Positions 36,562 through 45,936 are shown, counted from the stretch's first letter. The stretch is DNA of 64,000 nucleotides from Kiloniella laminariae (GCF_027214005.1 NZ_JAPWGY010000002.1:831860-895859); one strand, 5' to 3'. Notes: generated by a model from the letters alone, not told the origin. Translations and numbers: made by a program.

Positions 36562-37346
36562 GCCGTGCGTCGGACCTCTTGCAGTGTCGGGCAGTGCAGA
36601 ACTTCATCAAAGGCATCGATCAATATATCAGTCCACTGGGCGATACCGCTCTGGTCAGAAATAAGGTCCTGGCGTACCTCGATCAGGATATTGGGCAACC
36701 CGCGCAAATCAGCATGGGTTGCCATAGTATAACCATGACCATCCCGTCCTGAATAGGGCTCATTATCCCCGCAGAGTATTCCCGCTTCCCGAATCCTGGT
36801 CATAAAAGGCTGCGCCAGCCGCGGATCTTGGTTCCAAAGCACAGAAATCGGCCAGGGTCGTGGCACACCAGCCATTTCATGGGTCATGCTGTGCATGGAG
36901 AGAATGACCGGGACCTGCCCCTTATCAAGCATGTCATCAATAGTTCTGGTGATCGTATTGTGATACGGCCAGTAGAATGTATCCAGCCGGGCCTGACGAT
37001 CTTCCCCGGAAAGCGCCTTGTTCCAAGGAACGACACAGCCATCACTGGCCACAGGCATCAGCGCGTCACTCTCAAGCTTGCGATTGGGATCGACAATCAA
37101 ACGGGAAAAATTGCTGAAAACTGCCCGGGACCCGAAATGAGCCGCCAGCCCTTCAGTCACACCTTTGATACCGATATCATAGGCAACGTGACGTTTCATG
37201 TGATGCTCTTCAACCCCCAGACCTTCCAGAGATCTCGGGATAAAAGCCGTTGCATGATCACAGAGAAACAAAAACGGGTTTTCTGAATCCGGATTGATTA
37301 TTTCAACCGGGGCCGGCTCATCCAGAGCCAGAAGCTGGGTTCGCAT
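36558..37346 (-). CDS. N-formylglutamate amidohydrolase family protein
   Basis: The 262-residue hydrolase belongs to the FGase family, which cleaves N-formyl-L-glutamate (histidine degradation) or related amides. Family landmarks are FLFLCDHATAFIP, RHVAYDIGIKGVTEGLAAHFG, FSNFSRLIVDPNR and SMHSMTHEMAG, which hold the probable metal-binding Asp/His residues. The start at 37346 follows AGGA; the frame is open to 37505 without a better start. No hut genes are near. The four-base overlap with the YbdK-type ligase suggests a function other than histidine use. A paralogue is at 52073-53038. Confidence 0.88.
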   Translation of the reverse strand: MRTQLLALDEPAPVEIINPDSENPFLFLCDHATAFIPRSLEGLGVEEHHMKRHVAYDIGIKGVTEGLAAHFGSRAVFSNFSRLIVDPNRKLESDALMPVASDGCVVPWNKALSGEDRQARLDTFYWPYHNTITRTIDDMLDKGQVPVILSMHSMTHEMAGVPRPWPISVLWNQDPRLAQPFMTRIREAGILCGDNEPYSGRDGHGYTMATHADLRGLPNILIEVRQDLISDQSGIAQWTDILIDAFDEVLHCPTLQEVRRTA

Positions 37347-37635
37347 ATTTTTCCTACGGGTATTTTGTTCTTCAAACTGGGCAGTTTCAAACACAGGAAA
37401 CTCCAAATGACATATAATCGTATTCGGGCAAGATACCAAGATGCTTCCCGAAGTAATGCGCAAATGGCAAATAACCTGTGCCGCACTTTCTAACAGGTCA
37501 GGCAAAGACCGACCAGATCTTTCGTTTCAGCGCCAAGCTTGGGAAATTTTCTATCCGCTGGCTTGACGAAGGCTTTACAATCTTTTCATAAAAGGTCACC
37601 AAATAAGCAGATCATCCCATACGAGGGCCTTATTG

Positions 37636-38922
37636 ATGCGTGACACCAATTCCAGACAGCTACTTCGCGACCTGTTTCAGGCTGGCCTTGATGCCGCCAA
37701 CCCCCGACTGGCTGTCCCCGGTTTTCTCCCCTCTCTGCCCAAAGGCCGGACCATTGTTATCGGTGCGGGCAAAGCTGCCGCCGCCATGGCCAAAGCCGTT
37801 GAGGAGAACTGGGCAGGAGCGATTGATGGCCTGGTTGTCACCCGTTATGATCACGACCTTCCCGAAGGGGAAAAATGCAGCCGTATTGAAGTGGTCGAAG
37901 CTGCCCACCCTGTGCCGGATGCCGCCGGAAGGCAGGCCGCCCAGCGTATTTTTGAAAAAGTCCAGGGACTCACCAGTGATGATCTGGTCCTTTGTCTGAT
38001 TTCCGGGGGAGGTTCCGCACTGCTTGCTCTTCCTGTTGAAGGTGTATCGCTTGAAGACAAGCAGGCCCTGAACAAAGCCCTGCTTAAATCAGGCGCAAAC
38101 ATTTCTGAAATGAACACCGTGCGCAAACACCTCTCCGCCGTAAAAGGGGGGCAACTTGCCGCAGCTGCAGCACCTGCCAGGGTCGTCAGCCTGTTGATTT
38201 CAGACGTTCCCGGCGATGACCCCGACGTTATCGCCTCGGGCCCCACCGTCCCTGATCCGACCACTTTTGCCGATACCCGCGCCATTCTGAAAAAGTATAA
38301 CATCACCCCGCCACCGGCCATTGCCGCTCACATCGACCGCGGCGAAGGCGAAACCCCCAAACCCGGCGACGCCTGTTTTGACAACTGCAGCATGTTCATG
38401 ATTTCCCGTCCTCAAGCCTCGCTAGAGGCTGCTGCTGAAGTCGCTCGCTCCCAAGGCATCACCCCTGTTATTCTGGGGGATTCTCTCGAAGGTGAATCCC
38501 GTGAGGTCGCCAAGGTTATGGCAGGCATTGCCCGACAGGTGGCCAATCATGAGCAGCCTGCCCAGGCTCCCTGCGTTCTGCTTTCCGGTGGCGAAACCAC
38601 CGTTACCGTTCGTGGCAACGGGCGCGGAGGACGCAACGCCGAATTTCTTCTGGCTCTGGCTGTCGAACTGGACGGCGCAGCAGATATCTATGCCATTGCC
38701 TGCGACACCGACGGCATTGATGGCAGCGAAGATAACGCCGGAGCCATCATGACACCGGATACACTTGAACGTGCCAGGAAAGCCGGAACAGATGCAAAAG
38801 CCCGGCTGGCCAACAATGATGGGTATGGTTTTTTTGAAAGTATCGGTGATCTGGTCATGACGGGTCCGACCCTGACCAACGTCAATGACTTCAGAGCAAT
38901 CCTGATCCTGCCAAAGGGGTGA
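37636..38922 (+). CDS. Glycerate 2-kinase (TtuD/GckA type, DUF4147)
   Basis: The 428-residue protein is a class II glycerate kinase, making 2-phosphoglycerate from glycerate; close relatives were named hydroxypyruvate reductase TtuD. Motifs are IVIGAGKAAAAMAKAVE near residue 40, LCLISGGGSALLALP near 120, MNTVRKHLSAVKGGQLA near 158 and LLSGGETTVTVRGNGRGGRNAEF near 320. The start at 37636 (ATG) has GAGGG eight bases upstream; a TTG precedes it. The glycolate oxidase operon lies 3 kb further on, so it may serve the glycolate-to-glycerate route. Confidence 0.9.
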   Translation: MRDTNSRQLLRDLFQAGLDAANPRLAVPGFLPSLPKGRTIVIGAGKAAAAMAKAVEENWAGAIDGLVVTRYDHDLPEGEKCSRIEVVEAAHPVPDAAGRQAAQRIFEKVQGLTSDDLVLCLISGGGSALLALPVEGVSLEDKQALNKALLKSGANISEMNTVRKHLSAVKGGQLAAAAAPARVVSLLISDVPGDDPDVIASGPTVPDPTTFADTRAILKKYNITPPPAIAAHIDRGEGETPKPGDACFDNCSMFMISRPQASLEAAAEVARSQGITPVILGDSLEGESREVAKVMAGIARQVANHEQPAQAPCVLLSGGETTVTVRGNGRGGRNAEFLLALAVELDGAADIYAIACDTDGIDGSEDNAGAIMTPDTLERARKAGTDAKARLANNDGYGFFESIGDLVMTGPTLTNVNDFRAILILPKG

Positions 38923-38944
38923 TCTTACCCGAATAAAACAAGCC

Positions 38945-38973
38945 AAACAGGTCGCCTAGAGAGCGACCTGTTT
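38945..38973. terminator. Bidirectional terminator overlapping the rarD stop
   Basis: AAACAGGTCGC (38945-38955) pairs with 38963-38973 around a seven-base loop that contains the rarD stop codon (38956-38958). T runs follow on both strands. One arm therefore encodes the last residues of RarD. Confidence 0.85.
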
Positions 38974-39855
38974 TCTTATGCGCTTCATTTCCATTAAAGA
39001 CTGGCTGCTGTAAAGCAGCACGGCCAGCCAGATCAGGCCAAAGGTGACGGCGTGCACCCAGGTGAAGATTTCGCCAAACAGGAAAACTGCAATCAACAGG
39101 TTCACAGTCGGCGAGACATACTGGATCATGCCAATGGTCGAATAATTCAAACGCCTTGCTGCAGCCGCGAAGCAGACAAGCGGCAAGGTTGTGACCGCGC
39201 CAGCCAGAAAAAGCAACAGATCCAGATCCCAACTGATTGACAGGAAGGCTGCTTCTCCCCGAACTGAACTCCAGACCAAAAACCCGATCGCAACAGGCGC
39301 CAGCATCACTGTCTCAACAAAAAGCCCGTCCTGCGCACCCACCGGCAGTCGTTTCCGTATGAGGCCATAAATCCCGAACGTAAAAGCAAGAGTCAGAGCA
39401 ATCCAGGGAAACTGCCCCCCCTGAAAAGCCAGAAAAGCCACAGCAACAGCTGCAAGAGCCACCGCTGCCCCTTGTAAGAGCCTGAGCTTTTCTTTCAAGA
39501 CCAATACACCCAAAAGCACATTCACCAGGGGGTTGATATAATAGCCCAAGCTGGATTCAACCAGCCGGTCTACCGAAATGGACCAGATAAAAATCAGCCA
39601 GTTGGTTGATACCAGTAACGCGCTTAGCAGAAGCCAGCCCCAGATCTTCGGAGAGCTAAAGGTTTCTTTGACCTGTGGCCACTTGCCACGCAGGCTCAGT
39701 ATCACAGCCAGCAAAACAACAGACCAGATCACCCGGTGGCTCAGGACTTCCTGAGGGTCAGCCGCACTTACCACCTTGAAATAGAGCGGTGATAAACCCC
39801 ACCAGAGATAGGCCGTCAAAGCCAGATAGAAACCGTGAATTTGGTCGCGTGTCAT
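38956..39855 (-). CDS. rarD: EamA family transporter RarD
   Basis: The 299-residue membrane protein has about ten helices and matches RarD of the drug/metabolite transporter superfamily: LTAYLWWGLSPLYFK at the N-terminus, HRVIWSVVLLAVILS near 42, NWLIFIWSISVDRLVESSLGYYINPLVNVLLGVLVLKEKL near 85-125, and IQYVSPTVNLLIAVFLFGE near 245. The substrate is not known; a chloramphenicol-sensitivity role was noted historically. It converges with the glycerate kinase gene. Confidence 0.92.
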   Translation of the reverse strand: MTRDQIHGFYLALTAYLWWGLSPLYFKVVSAADPQEVLSHRVIWSVVLLAVILSLRGKWPQVKETFSSPKIWGWLLLSALLVSTNWLIFIWSISVDRLVESSLGYYINPLVNVLLGVLVLKEKLRLLQGAAVALAAVAVAFLAFQGGQFPWIALTLAFTFGIYGLIRKRLPVGAQDGLFVETVMLAPVAIGFLVWSSVRGEAAFLSISWDLDLLLFLAGAVTTLPLVCFAAAARRLNYSTIGMIQYVSPTVNLLIAVFLFGEIFTWVHAVTFGLIWLAVLLYSSQSLMEMKRIRKQVAL

Positions 39856-39977
39856 CGCCTATTCCCCAACCAGAACAAGCAGGCAGCCTACGCGTCCTCC
39901 CCCCGCTTGAATAGACCGAAAGCGACCTCATTTGAAGAATTTATAAAATATGCGAAGCCCTTAACCCTTTATCAGGC

Positions 39978-41588
39978 TTACGCATCTGACAGAATAAAAT
40001 CCGCCCCGCGTTGCCCGACCATTATCGAGGGGGCATTGGTATTGCCGGAAGTCACTGTCGGGAAAACTGACGCATCAACCACGCGCAGCCCCTCAACCCC
40101 ATATACCTTGAGCCGGTTATCGACCACGGCCGTCTTTTCATCCGGCCCCATCATACAGGTGCTGACAGGATGAAAATTCGATCCGCCTCTTTGACGGAAA
40201 TCCTCGACAATTTCTGCATCCGACATCTTGCGCAGGTCCGGTTCTATAACTTCTGTCACCAGATCCCGGATACTTGGCGTGTTCATCAACTCCCGTATCA
40301 GGTGCCCGCCTTCAATCACATTCTCGATATCCTCGTTGGTCGAGAGATAATTCGGGTGGATAACCGGGGCATCCTCCGGATCGCGTGAGCGAATCTCCAG
40401 ATAACCTCTGCTTGTTGGCCGACAGGGTTGATGCGCAATAATAAACCCGGAATAGGGATCGGGATTCATCAGGGGGCGAGTACCTGCTGGTGCCGTCGTA
40501 TAGGTCACAGGATTAAAGTATAGCTGCACATTTGCACGCGCGAGATCCGGGCGAGTTTTGACAAAACCTCCCCCCTGATTCACGCTGAGGCTTAAAGGTC
40601 CCTTACGCAGCAAAACATATTTCATCCCGGCCCAGAGCTTGCCCCACCAGGGATAGAGTTCATCGTTCAAAGTCGGAACACGGGACTTGTAATAATAGTT
40701 GATCCCCAGGTGATCCTGAAGATTACGCCCAACCGCCGATTTTTCATGCACGATGTTAATACCGTGCTGCTGCAGAAGCGCCCCCGGACCTATCCCGGAA
40801 AGCTGCAGTATTTTAGGCGTGTTGATCGAACCACCACTGAGAATGACTTCCTTTTGCGCCAGGACGCGGCAGAGCCTTCCATTTTTGCGATAGGTTACTC
40901 CGGTGGCTCGTTTCCCTTCAAAGAGAACACGTGAGACTGTCGCCCCTGTAATCAACTGGACATTTTGCCGTTTCAAAGCCGGGCGCAAAAACGCATCCGC
41001 CGAAGAGCAACGAAAACCATTTTGCGTGGTAATCTGGAAAAATCCGGCGCCTTCAGGGTCTTCACCATTCATATCTTCACAGATGGGAAGCGACATTTCC
41101 TGGGCTGCACGCATGTAAAAATGCTTCAGGGGATGCATGTCATTATAGGGGTCCGTGACGTGGAGCTTGCCTGTGCCCCGCCGCTGCCCATCACGTCCGA
41201 TAAAACATTCCGAGCGTTTGAAGGCGGGCAGCACATCATCCCACCCCCAGCCAATATTCCCCAGATCCCGCCAGTCCTGATAATCTCCCGGCAGTCCCCG
41301 GACATAAACCATGGCATTGATCGAGCTGGACCCGCCAAGGACCTTGCCCCGAGGCCAGTAACTGGTCCGGCCGTTCAGGCCCGCATCTGTTTCCGTCTCG
41401 TATTGCCAGTTTACTGCAGGATCATAAAATGTCCGGCCATATCCGATTGGCACTTTGATCCAGAACTTTCGGTCCGATCCTCCGGCCTCAAGCACAAGAA
41501 CATTGTAGCGACCATCTTCGCTCAGGCGGTCCGCCAAAACACAACCGGCTGAACCCGCGCCGACGACAACAAAATCAAACTGATCCAT
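39978..41588 (-). CDS. GMC family FAD-dependent oxidoreductase (choline/alcohol dehydrogenase-like)
   Basis: The 536-residue flavoenzyme has the N-terminal FAD motif VVVGAGSAGCVLADRLSED (7-25), the GMC signature PRGKVLGGSSSINAMVYVRG near residue 80, the second signature LSGGSINTPKILQLSGIGP near 250, and the catalytic His pair region FHPVSTCMMGP (about 466) and GNTNAPSIM (about 517). It resembles choline dehydrogenase (BetA) and related alcohol dehydrogenases, but BetB and BetI are not adjacent, so choline is not assured. A BCCT transporter is encoded 9 kb away. Confidence 0.88.
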   Translation of the reverse strand: MDQFDFVVVGAGSAGCVLADRLSEDGRYNVLVLEAGGSDRKFWIKVPIGYGRTFYDPAVNWQYETETDAGLNGRTSYWPRGKVLGGSSSINAMVYVRGLPGDYQDWRDLGNIGWGWDDVLPAFKRSECFIGRDGQRRGTGKLHVTDPYNDMHPLKHFYMRAAQEMSLPICEDMNGEDPEGAGFFQITTQNGFRCSSADAFLRPALKRQNVQLITGATVSRVLFEGKRATGVTYRKNGRLCRVLAQKEVILSGGSINTPKILQLSGIGPGALLQQHGINIVHEKSAVGRNLQDHLGINYYYKSRVPTLNDELYPWWGKLWAGMKYVLLRKGPLSLSVNQGGGFVKTRPDLARANVQLYFNPVTYTTAPAGTRPLMNPDPYSGFIIAHQPCRPTSRGYLEIRSRDPEDAPVIHPNYLSTNEDIENVIEGGHLIRELMNTPSIRDLVTEVIEPDLRKMSDAEIVEDFRQRGGSNFHPVSTCMMGPDEKTAVVDNRLKVYGVEGLRVVDASVFPTVTSGNTNAPSIMVGQRGADFILSDA

Positions 41589-41774
41589 ATCAGGTACAAA
41601 CCAAGGTGCTGTTACTGGTAATCCTGCGAGCAGTAAAAGTCAGGACCGCCTGAGTGACAAATGAATTAAACCACCCAACTCCCCTGCTTTTTTTTGTACC
41701 TGGTTCAGACTGAAAAATTGCCTCTGGATATCCGATCAGATCTTTAGAGAAATAACCGTGCAGGCGAATAAATC

Positions 41775-41825
41775 TAGGGGCTGTCCTAGATAACCCGAAC
41801 AGGTGTTAGAATTGGACAGCCCCTA
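41775..41825. repeat. TA-flanked 51-bp dyad, possible MITE or IS remnant
   Basis: TAGGGGCTGTCC (41775-41786) and GGACAGCCCCTA (41814-41825) are perfect 12-base inverted repeats; the interior continues as an imperfect palindrome (TAG..AACC / GGT..TTAG). The outermost TA on each side would fit target duplication by an IS630/mariner-type transposase. It lies 10 bases after the glcF stop, but no T run follows on the minus strand, so it is not a classic terminator. No transposase gene is seen. Confidence 0.5.
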
Positions 41826-41834
41826 AATCTATCT

Positions 41835-43133
41835 TTAGTTCAGACCGACTGGCTTTGGCCCTCCCGTGGCCCAGTCAAGCAATTCGACTGTATGGACCAC
41901 AGGAATCCCGGTTCCGCCGGAGATCTGGCACTGACATCCAATATTTCCTGTTGCTATAATGTCAGGCTGAAGGCTCTCGATGTTTCGGACCTTGCGATCC
42001 CGCAGTTTGCTGGCCAGTTCTGGTTGCATGATGTTATATGTCCCAGCCGAACCACAACAAAGATGTCCTTCGGGCACATCGCGAACCTCAAATCCCGCTT
42101 TGGTTAACAGGGATCTGGGCTGTTTGACAATTTTCTGACCATGCTGGATAGAGCAAGGTGCGTGATAGGCGACGATCTGGGCTGGCTTCTCATCACCTTC
42201 GGCCCGGTCAATCCCCTCGATTGTTTCAAGGTACTCTGTAATATCACAAGCCAGTTCTGAGATTTTTGCTGCATTGCCTGACCAGTCAGGATCGTTGCGC
42301 AACATAAAGCCATAGTCTTTCACCGTTGTGCCGCAACCAGAAGCATTCGTGATAATCGCATCCAGCCCCCCTCCTTCAATTTCGGCCATCCATCCGGTGA
42401 TTGCCTGTTTGATCTGATGCTCCGCGGCCTCTTCCTTGCCCATATGGTGAACCAGCGAACCACAGCAGCCCACGCCCTTGGCGATAACAACTTCAATTCC
42501 CAAGCGCGTCAGCAAACGGATAGTGGCTTCATTAATAGAAGGTGCCAGAACTGTTTGTGCACAGCCGGACAATAGGGCAACTCTTGCACGCCTTTCGCCT
42601 TTGGCGGCAAAGGTCTGTGGGCGGTCAACCACACTGGCAGCAGGCAGGCTCTTCGGAGCCAGATCAAGCAGGGCACGAAGACGTCCGCGAACAAACCTGC
42701 GGACAAACGGGGCTGAAATCGAGGCAATATTCAAGGCCCCCCTGAACCAGAAGGGTCTCGGAATTAACTCTGCCAGTACATTACGCAACAGACGTTCATG
42801 CCATGGGCGTCGAAAAGTTGCCTCAACATGATTCCGGGCATGATCAACCAGATGCATGTAGTTCACACCCGAGGGGCAGGTCGTCATGCAGGAAAGACAG
42901 GAGAGGCAGCGGTCAAGATGCTTTGCCACCTCGGCAGTGGCTGGCTTTTCCTCTTCCAGCATTCCCTTGATCAGATAGATCCTCCCCCTTGGACTATCGA
43001 GTTCATCCCCGAGAAGAACATAGGTCGGGCAGGTTGCTGTACAGAACCCACAATGCACACATTTGCGCAGGATATCTTCTGCTTCGGCGATGGCCGGATC
43101 CGCAAGCTGGGCGAGAGAGAAGTTTGTTTGCAT
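41835..43133 (-). CDS. glcF: Glycolate oxidase iron-sulfur subunit
   Basis: The 432-residue subunit passes electrons from the flavoprotein to the respiratory chain. Two ferredoxin-type clusters are visible: CVHCGFCTATCP (Cys25, 28, 31, 35) and CLSCLSCMTTCP near residues 81-92. Two CCG-type domains follow, with GVGCCGSLVHHMG near 230 and GHLCCGSAGTYN near 365. It is the last gene of glcD-glcE-glcF, 10 bases after glcE. The product converts glycolate to glyoxylate together with GlcD and GlcE. Confidence 0.95.
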   Translation of the reverse strand: MQTNFSLAQLADPAIAEAEDILRKCVHCGFCTATCPTYVLLGDELDSPRGRIYLIKGMLEEEKPATAEVAKHLDRCLSCLSCMTTCPSGVNYMHLVDHARNHVEATFRRPWHERLLRNVLAELIPRPFWFRGALNIASISAPFVRRFVRGRLRALLDLAPKSLPAASVVDRPQTFAAKGERRARVALLSGCAQTVLAPSINEATIRLLTRLGIEVVIAKGVGCCGSLVHHMGKEEAAEHQIKQAITGWMAEIEGGGLDAIITNASGCGTTVKDYGFMLRNDPDWSGNAAKISELACDITEYLETIEGIDRAEGDEKPAQIVAYHAPCSIQHGQKIVKQPRSLLTKAGFEVRDVPEGHLCCGSAGTYNIMQPELASKLRDRKVRNIESLQPDIIATGNIGCQCQISGGTGIPVVHTVELLDWATGGPKPVGLN

Positions 43134-43143
43134 TCAATGGCCC

Positions 43144-44355
43144 CTACAGATCGTCATATAACCGGCCCGGATTGAGAATTCCTTCCGGATCAAAGTTCTG
43201 TTTTATTCTTTTGAACAGCAGATGTTCTCCCGCGCCCAGAGGCTGGGTAGGGATTTTCCGGTCCGGAGCATCCACAGGTGCACGAACCAATGATGCATGA
43301 CCAGAGATTTTCTCAAGTAGCTCCCTGACTTTGACAGCATTGTTCCCCCCCTTGAGAGACAACCAGATCAGCCCCCCGCCCCAGTCATAAAAACAGCGTT
43401 CTTCCGGGCCAAGGTTTAAAGCTTCAACATAACGCCATCCCTGGGCAGGAGAAACTGATACCCGCCAGATAGAGTGCAAACTGCTTCCCTCATCCTGGAG
43501 AGGTGTGGCATCCCTTAAAGAACTCCAGAGTACCCGGCTTTCTGTTGTCGCTGTGATGCGGCCTTTACCAAAGCTTTCAAGCAATTTCTCCAACCTGTCC
43601 AGACGGTAACGCACAGAAGGTGCATGCCCCTCAAGCCGGAAAGCCGTGACCGATTTTTCACCTGCACACCCCTTTAGGTCTCGGGCAACAGAAACAGGCA
43701 CATGAGCCGCCGAAGAGACCTCGCAGGCACTGTTGAGTGCCAGGATCATGGCCCGGGATGCCTCCGCATCAGATAGGCCGGCAAGCAGGTAACTCTTCTC
43801 TTCCGGCGGTGCGGGCAATACCTTGAAAGTGACATCACTCATAACAGCGAGTGTCCCGAAAGACCCGGCCAACAATTTCATCAAATCATAGCCAGTGACA
43901 TTCTTGACGACTCGCCCGCCGGACTTGAAGGTCTCCCCGCGGCCTGAAACTGCAGAAAACCCCAGAAAATGATCCCGGGCTGCCCCGGCTTTCAAACGGC
44001 GCGGGCCTGAAAGGTTACTCGCAATCATGCCGCCAACCGTCCCGGTGTCGCTTTGCCCTTTCAGCAAGGGACCATAATCCAGCGGCTCAAAGGCAAGATA
44101 TTGATTTTCTGCTCTCAGCGTTTCTATCACCTCCTGCAAAGGTGTTCCCGCCCGGGCCGAAAGAACCAACTCTGCCGGCTCATAAAGGGTGATCCCTCGT
44201 AGCCCCGACAGATCGAGCTGGCAGCTACAATCGACCTCGCGCCCCAAAGCCTTTTTGCTTCCACTACCGAGGATCTCCAGCGTCGAGCCGGAAGAGAGTG
44301 CCCACTTAACAGTATCTTCAAGTTGTTGGGCGTTTTCAGGTTTGAGGCGGTTCAT
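43144..44355 (-). CDS. glcE: Glycolate oxidase subunit, FAD-binding
   Basis: The 403-residue protein has the PCMH-type FAD-binding fold of GlcE: LEILGSGSKKALGR near residue 28, YEPAELVLSARAGTPLQEV near 60, and the GTVGGMIASNLSGPRRLKAGAARDHFLGF stretch (about 106-134) that contacts FAD. The C-terminus KQNFDPEGILNPGRLYDDL is typical of the family. It is needed with GlcD and GlcF for membrane glycolate oxidase activity. There is a 54-base gap from glcD and 10 bases to glcF. Confidence 0.95.
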   Translation of the reverse strand: MNRLKPENAQQLEDTVKWALSSGSTLEILGSGSKKALGREVDCSCQLDLSGLRGITLYEPAELVLSARAGTPLQEVIETLRAENQYLAFEPLDYGPLLKGQSDTGTVGGMIASNLSGPRRLKAGAARDHFLGFSAVSGRGETFKSGGRVVKNVTGYDLMKLLAGSFGTLAVMSDVTFKVLPAPPEEKSYLLAGLSDAEASRAMILALNSACEVSSAAHVPVSVARDLKGCAGEKSVTAFRLEGHAPSVRYRLDRLEKLLESFGKGRITATTESRVLWSSLRDATPLQDEGSSLHSIWRVSVSPAQGWRYVEALNLGPEERCFYDWGGGLIWLSLKGGNNAVKVRELLEKISGHASLVRAPVDAPDRKIPTQPLGAGEHLLFKRIKQNFDPEGILNPGRLYDDL

Positions 44356-44409
44356 AAGGGTCTCTTGGATAAAAGGTGTCGGTCAAGATCAGGAACTATT
44401 CAACGAGGA

Positions 44410-45897
44410 TCAGAAGCGGGGAATGTCCGGAAATGGTAACTTTCCCTTGTGAATATGCATACGCCCCAGCTCTGCACAGCGGTGCAATTCCGGGAAAACT
44501 TTCCCGGGGTTGAGCAGCGCTTTACTGTCAAACGCACACTTGACCCTCAATTGCTGCTTCAGGTCGATCTCTGTAAACATTTCAGACATCAGGTCGCGTT
44601 TCTCGACGCCAACGCCATGTTCCCCGGTTAGAACACCGCCAACCTCGACACAGAGCCTGAGAATATCCGAACCGAAATCTTCCGCTCTTTCCAGCTCTCC
44701 CGGATTATTGGCATCGTACATAATCAGAGGATGGAGATTACCGTCCCCTGCATGGAAAACATTGGCAACACGCAAACCGTAATCTGTGCTCATCTCCCGC
44801 ATGCGCCTCAGGACATGCGGGAGCTTGTTGCGTGGAATTGTTCCATCCATACAGTAATAATCAGGTGACAGGCGGCCGATCGCCGGAAAAGCAGCTTTGC
44901 GACCAGCCCAGAAAAGCTGACGCTCTTCTTCGTTCTGGCTGGTTCGACTGGTCTGGGCGCCACAATTGCCGGAGATCTCGGAGACACGCCCAATCAGATG
45001 GTCTACCTCCGCCTGTGGGCCATCAAGTTCAACAATCAGCAGCGCCTCAACATCAAGAGGATATCCCGCCTGTACAAAAGCTTCGGCTGCCTCAATCGCG
45101 GGTTTGTCCATCATTTCCATACCACCGGGGATGATCCCCTCGGAAATAATTGCGGCAACACAATCACCTGCCTGCTCGGAAGAAGGAAAACCCAACAGAA
45201 GCGCACGCGCTGTCTCGGGCTTGGGCAAAATACGGACAGTAACTTCGGTAACCACGCCCAGCAAACCCTCGGAACCCGTCATCAGCCCCAACAGATCATA
45301 TCCGGGGCTATCCAGATGTTTCCCGCCAAAGCGCAAAATAGAGCCATCAATCAAAACCATTTCGATGCCCAAAAGGTTATTGGTCGTCAGCCCATATTTG
45401 AGGCAATGCACACCCCCGGCGTTTTCAGCAACATTCCCGCCAATCGAGCAGGCAATCTGGCTGGAAGGATCCGGGGCATAATAAAAACTGTCCTGTTCGA
45501 CTGCTTTAGTAATACCTAAATTGGTCACTCCTGGTTGAACCACCACGCAACGATTGTCATAATCGACATCAAGCACACGGTTAAACTTACCCATACAAAG
45601 CAATATACCATCAGCCAGAGGCAATGCTCCACCCGACAGAGAGGTTCCGGACCCACGCGGGACAACCTTGATACCTTCGGCATGGCAATAGGCAAGGATC
45701 TCACTGACTTGTTGGGCTGTCTCCGGGAGAATCGCAAGCAAAGGAGGCTGACGATATGCCGTGAGGCCATCTGATTCGTAGACCCGGAGCTCCTGGGGGC
45801 TTACCACCACCCCTTCGCCCGGAACGATTGTTCTCAAATGGTTGGCAATTTCTTCTCGCCGGGCCAGAATTGTCTGGTCGGGATCAGGCATTTGCAT
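44410..45897 (-). CDS. glcD: Glycolate oxidase subunit GlcD
   Basis: The 495-residue flavoprotein is the catalytic subunit that oxidises glycolate. FAD-binding motifs are VVPRGSGTSLSGGALPLADG near residue 78 and SSQIACSIGGNVAENAGGVHCLKYG near 150; the C-terminal domain has FHAGDGNLHPLIMYD near 385 and GVLTGEHGVGVEKRDLM near 425. The start at 45897 is set by GGAG seven bases upstream; the frame is open to 46149, but that part overlaps rpmJ. A perfect palindrome 22 bases upstream probably controls the operon. Confidence 0.95.
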   Translation of the reverse strand: MQMPDPDQTILARREEIANHLRTIVPGEGVVVSPQELRVYESDGLTAYRQPPLLAILPETAQQVSEILAYCHAEGIKVVPRGSGTSLSGGALPLADGILLCMGKFNRVLDVDYDNRCVVVQPGVTNLGITKAVEQDSFYYAPDPSSQIACSIGGNVAENAGGVHCLKYGLTTNNLLGIEMVLIDGSILRFGGKHLDSPGYDLLGLMTGSEGLLGVVTEVTVRILPKPETARALLLGFPSSEQAGDCVAAIISEGIIPGGMEMMDKPAIEAAEAFVQAGYPLDVEALLIVELDGPQAEVDHLIGRVSEISGNCGAQTSRTSQNEEERQLFWAGRKAAFPAIGRLSPDYYCMDGTIPRNKLPHVLRRMREMSTDYGLRVANVFHAGDGNLHPLIMYDANNPGELERAEDFGSDILRLCVEVGGVLTGEHGVGVEKRDLMSEMFTEIDLKQQLRVKCAFDSKALLNPGKVFPELHRCAELGRMHIHKGKLPFPDIPRF

Positions 45898-45918
45898 CAG
45901 ATATCTCCGGGATTCTAA

Positions 45919-45936
45919 AAACTGGTATACCAGTTT
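45919..45936. promoter_or_regulatory. Perfect 18-bp palindrome, probable GntR-type operator of glcDEF
   Basis: AAACTGGTATACCAGTTT is an exact palindrome 22 bases before the glcD start. Its TGGT-xx-ACCA core is the form bound by FadR-subfamily GntR regulators, which include GlcC and LldR. Its place in the leader or promoter end suggests repression released by glycolate or a related acid. The regulator gene is not in the window. Confidence 0.65.
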
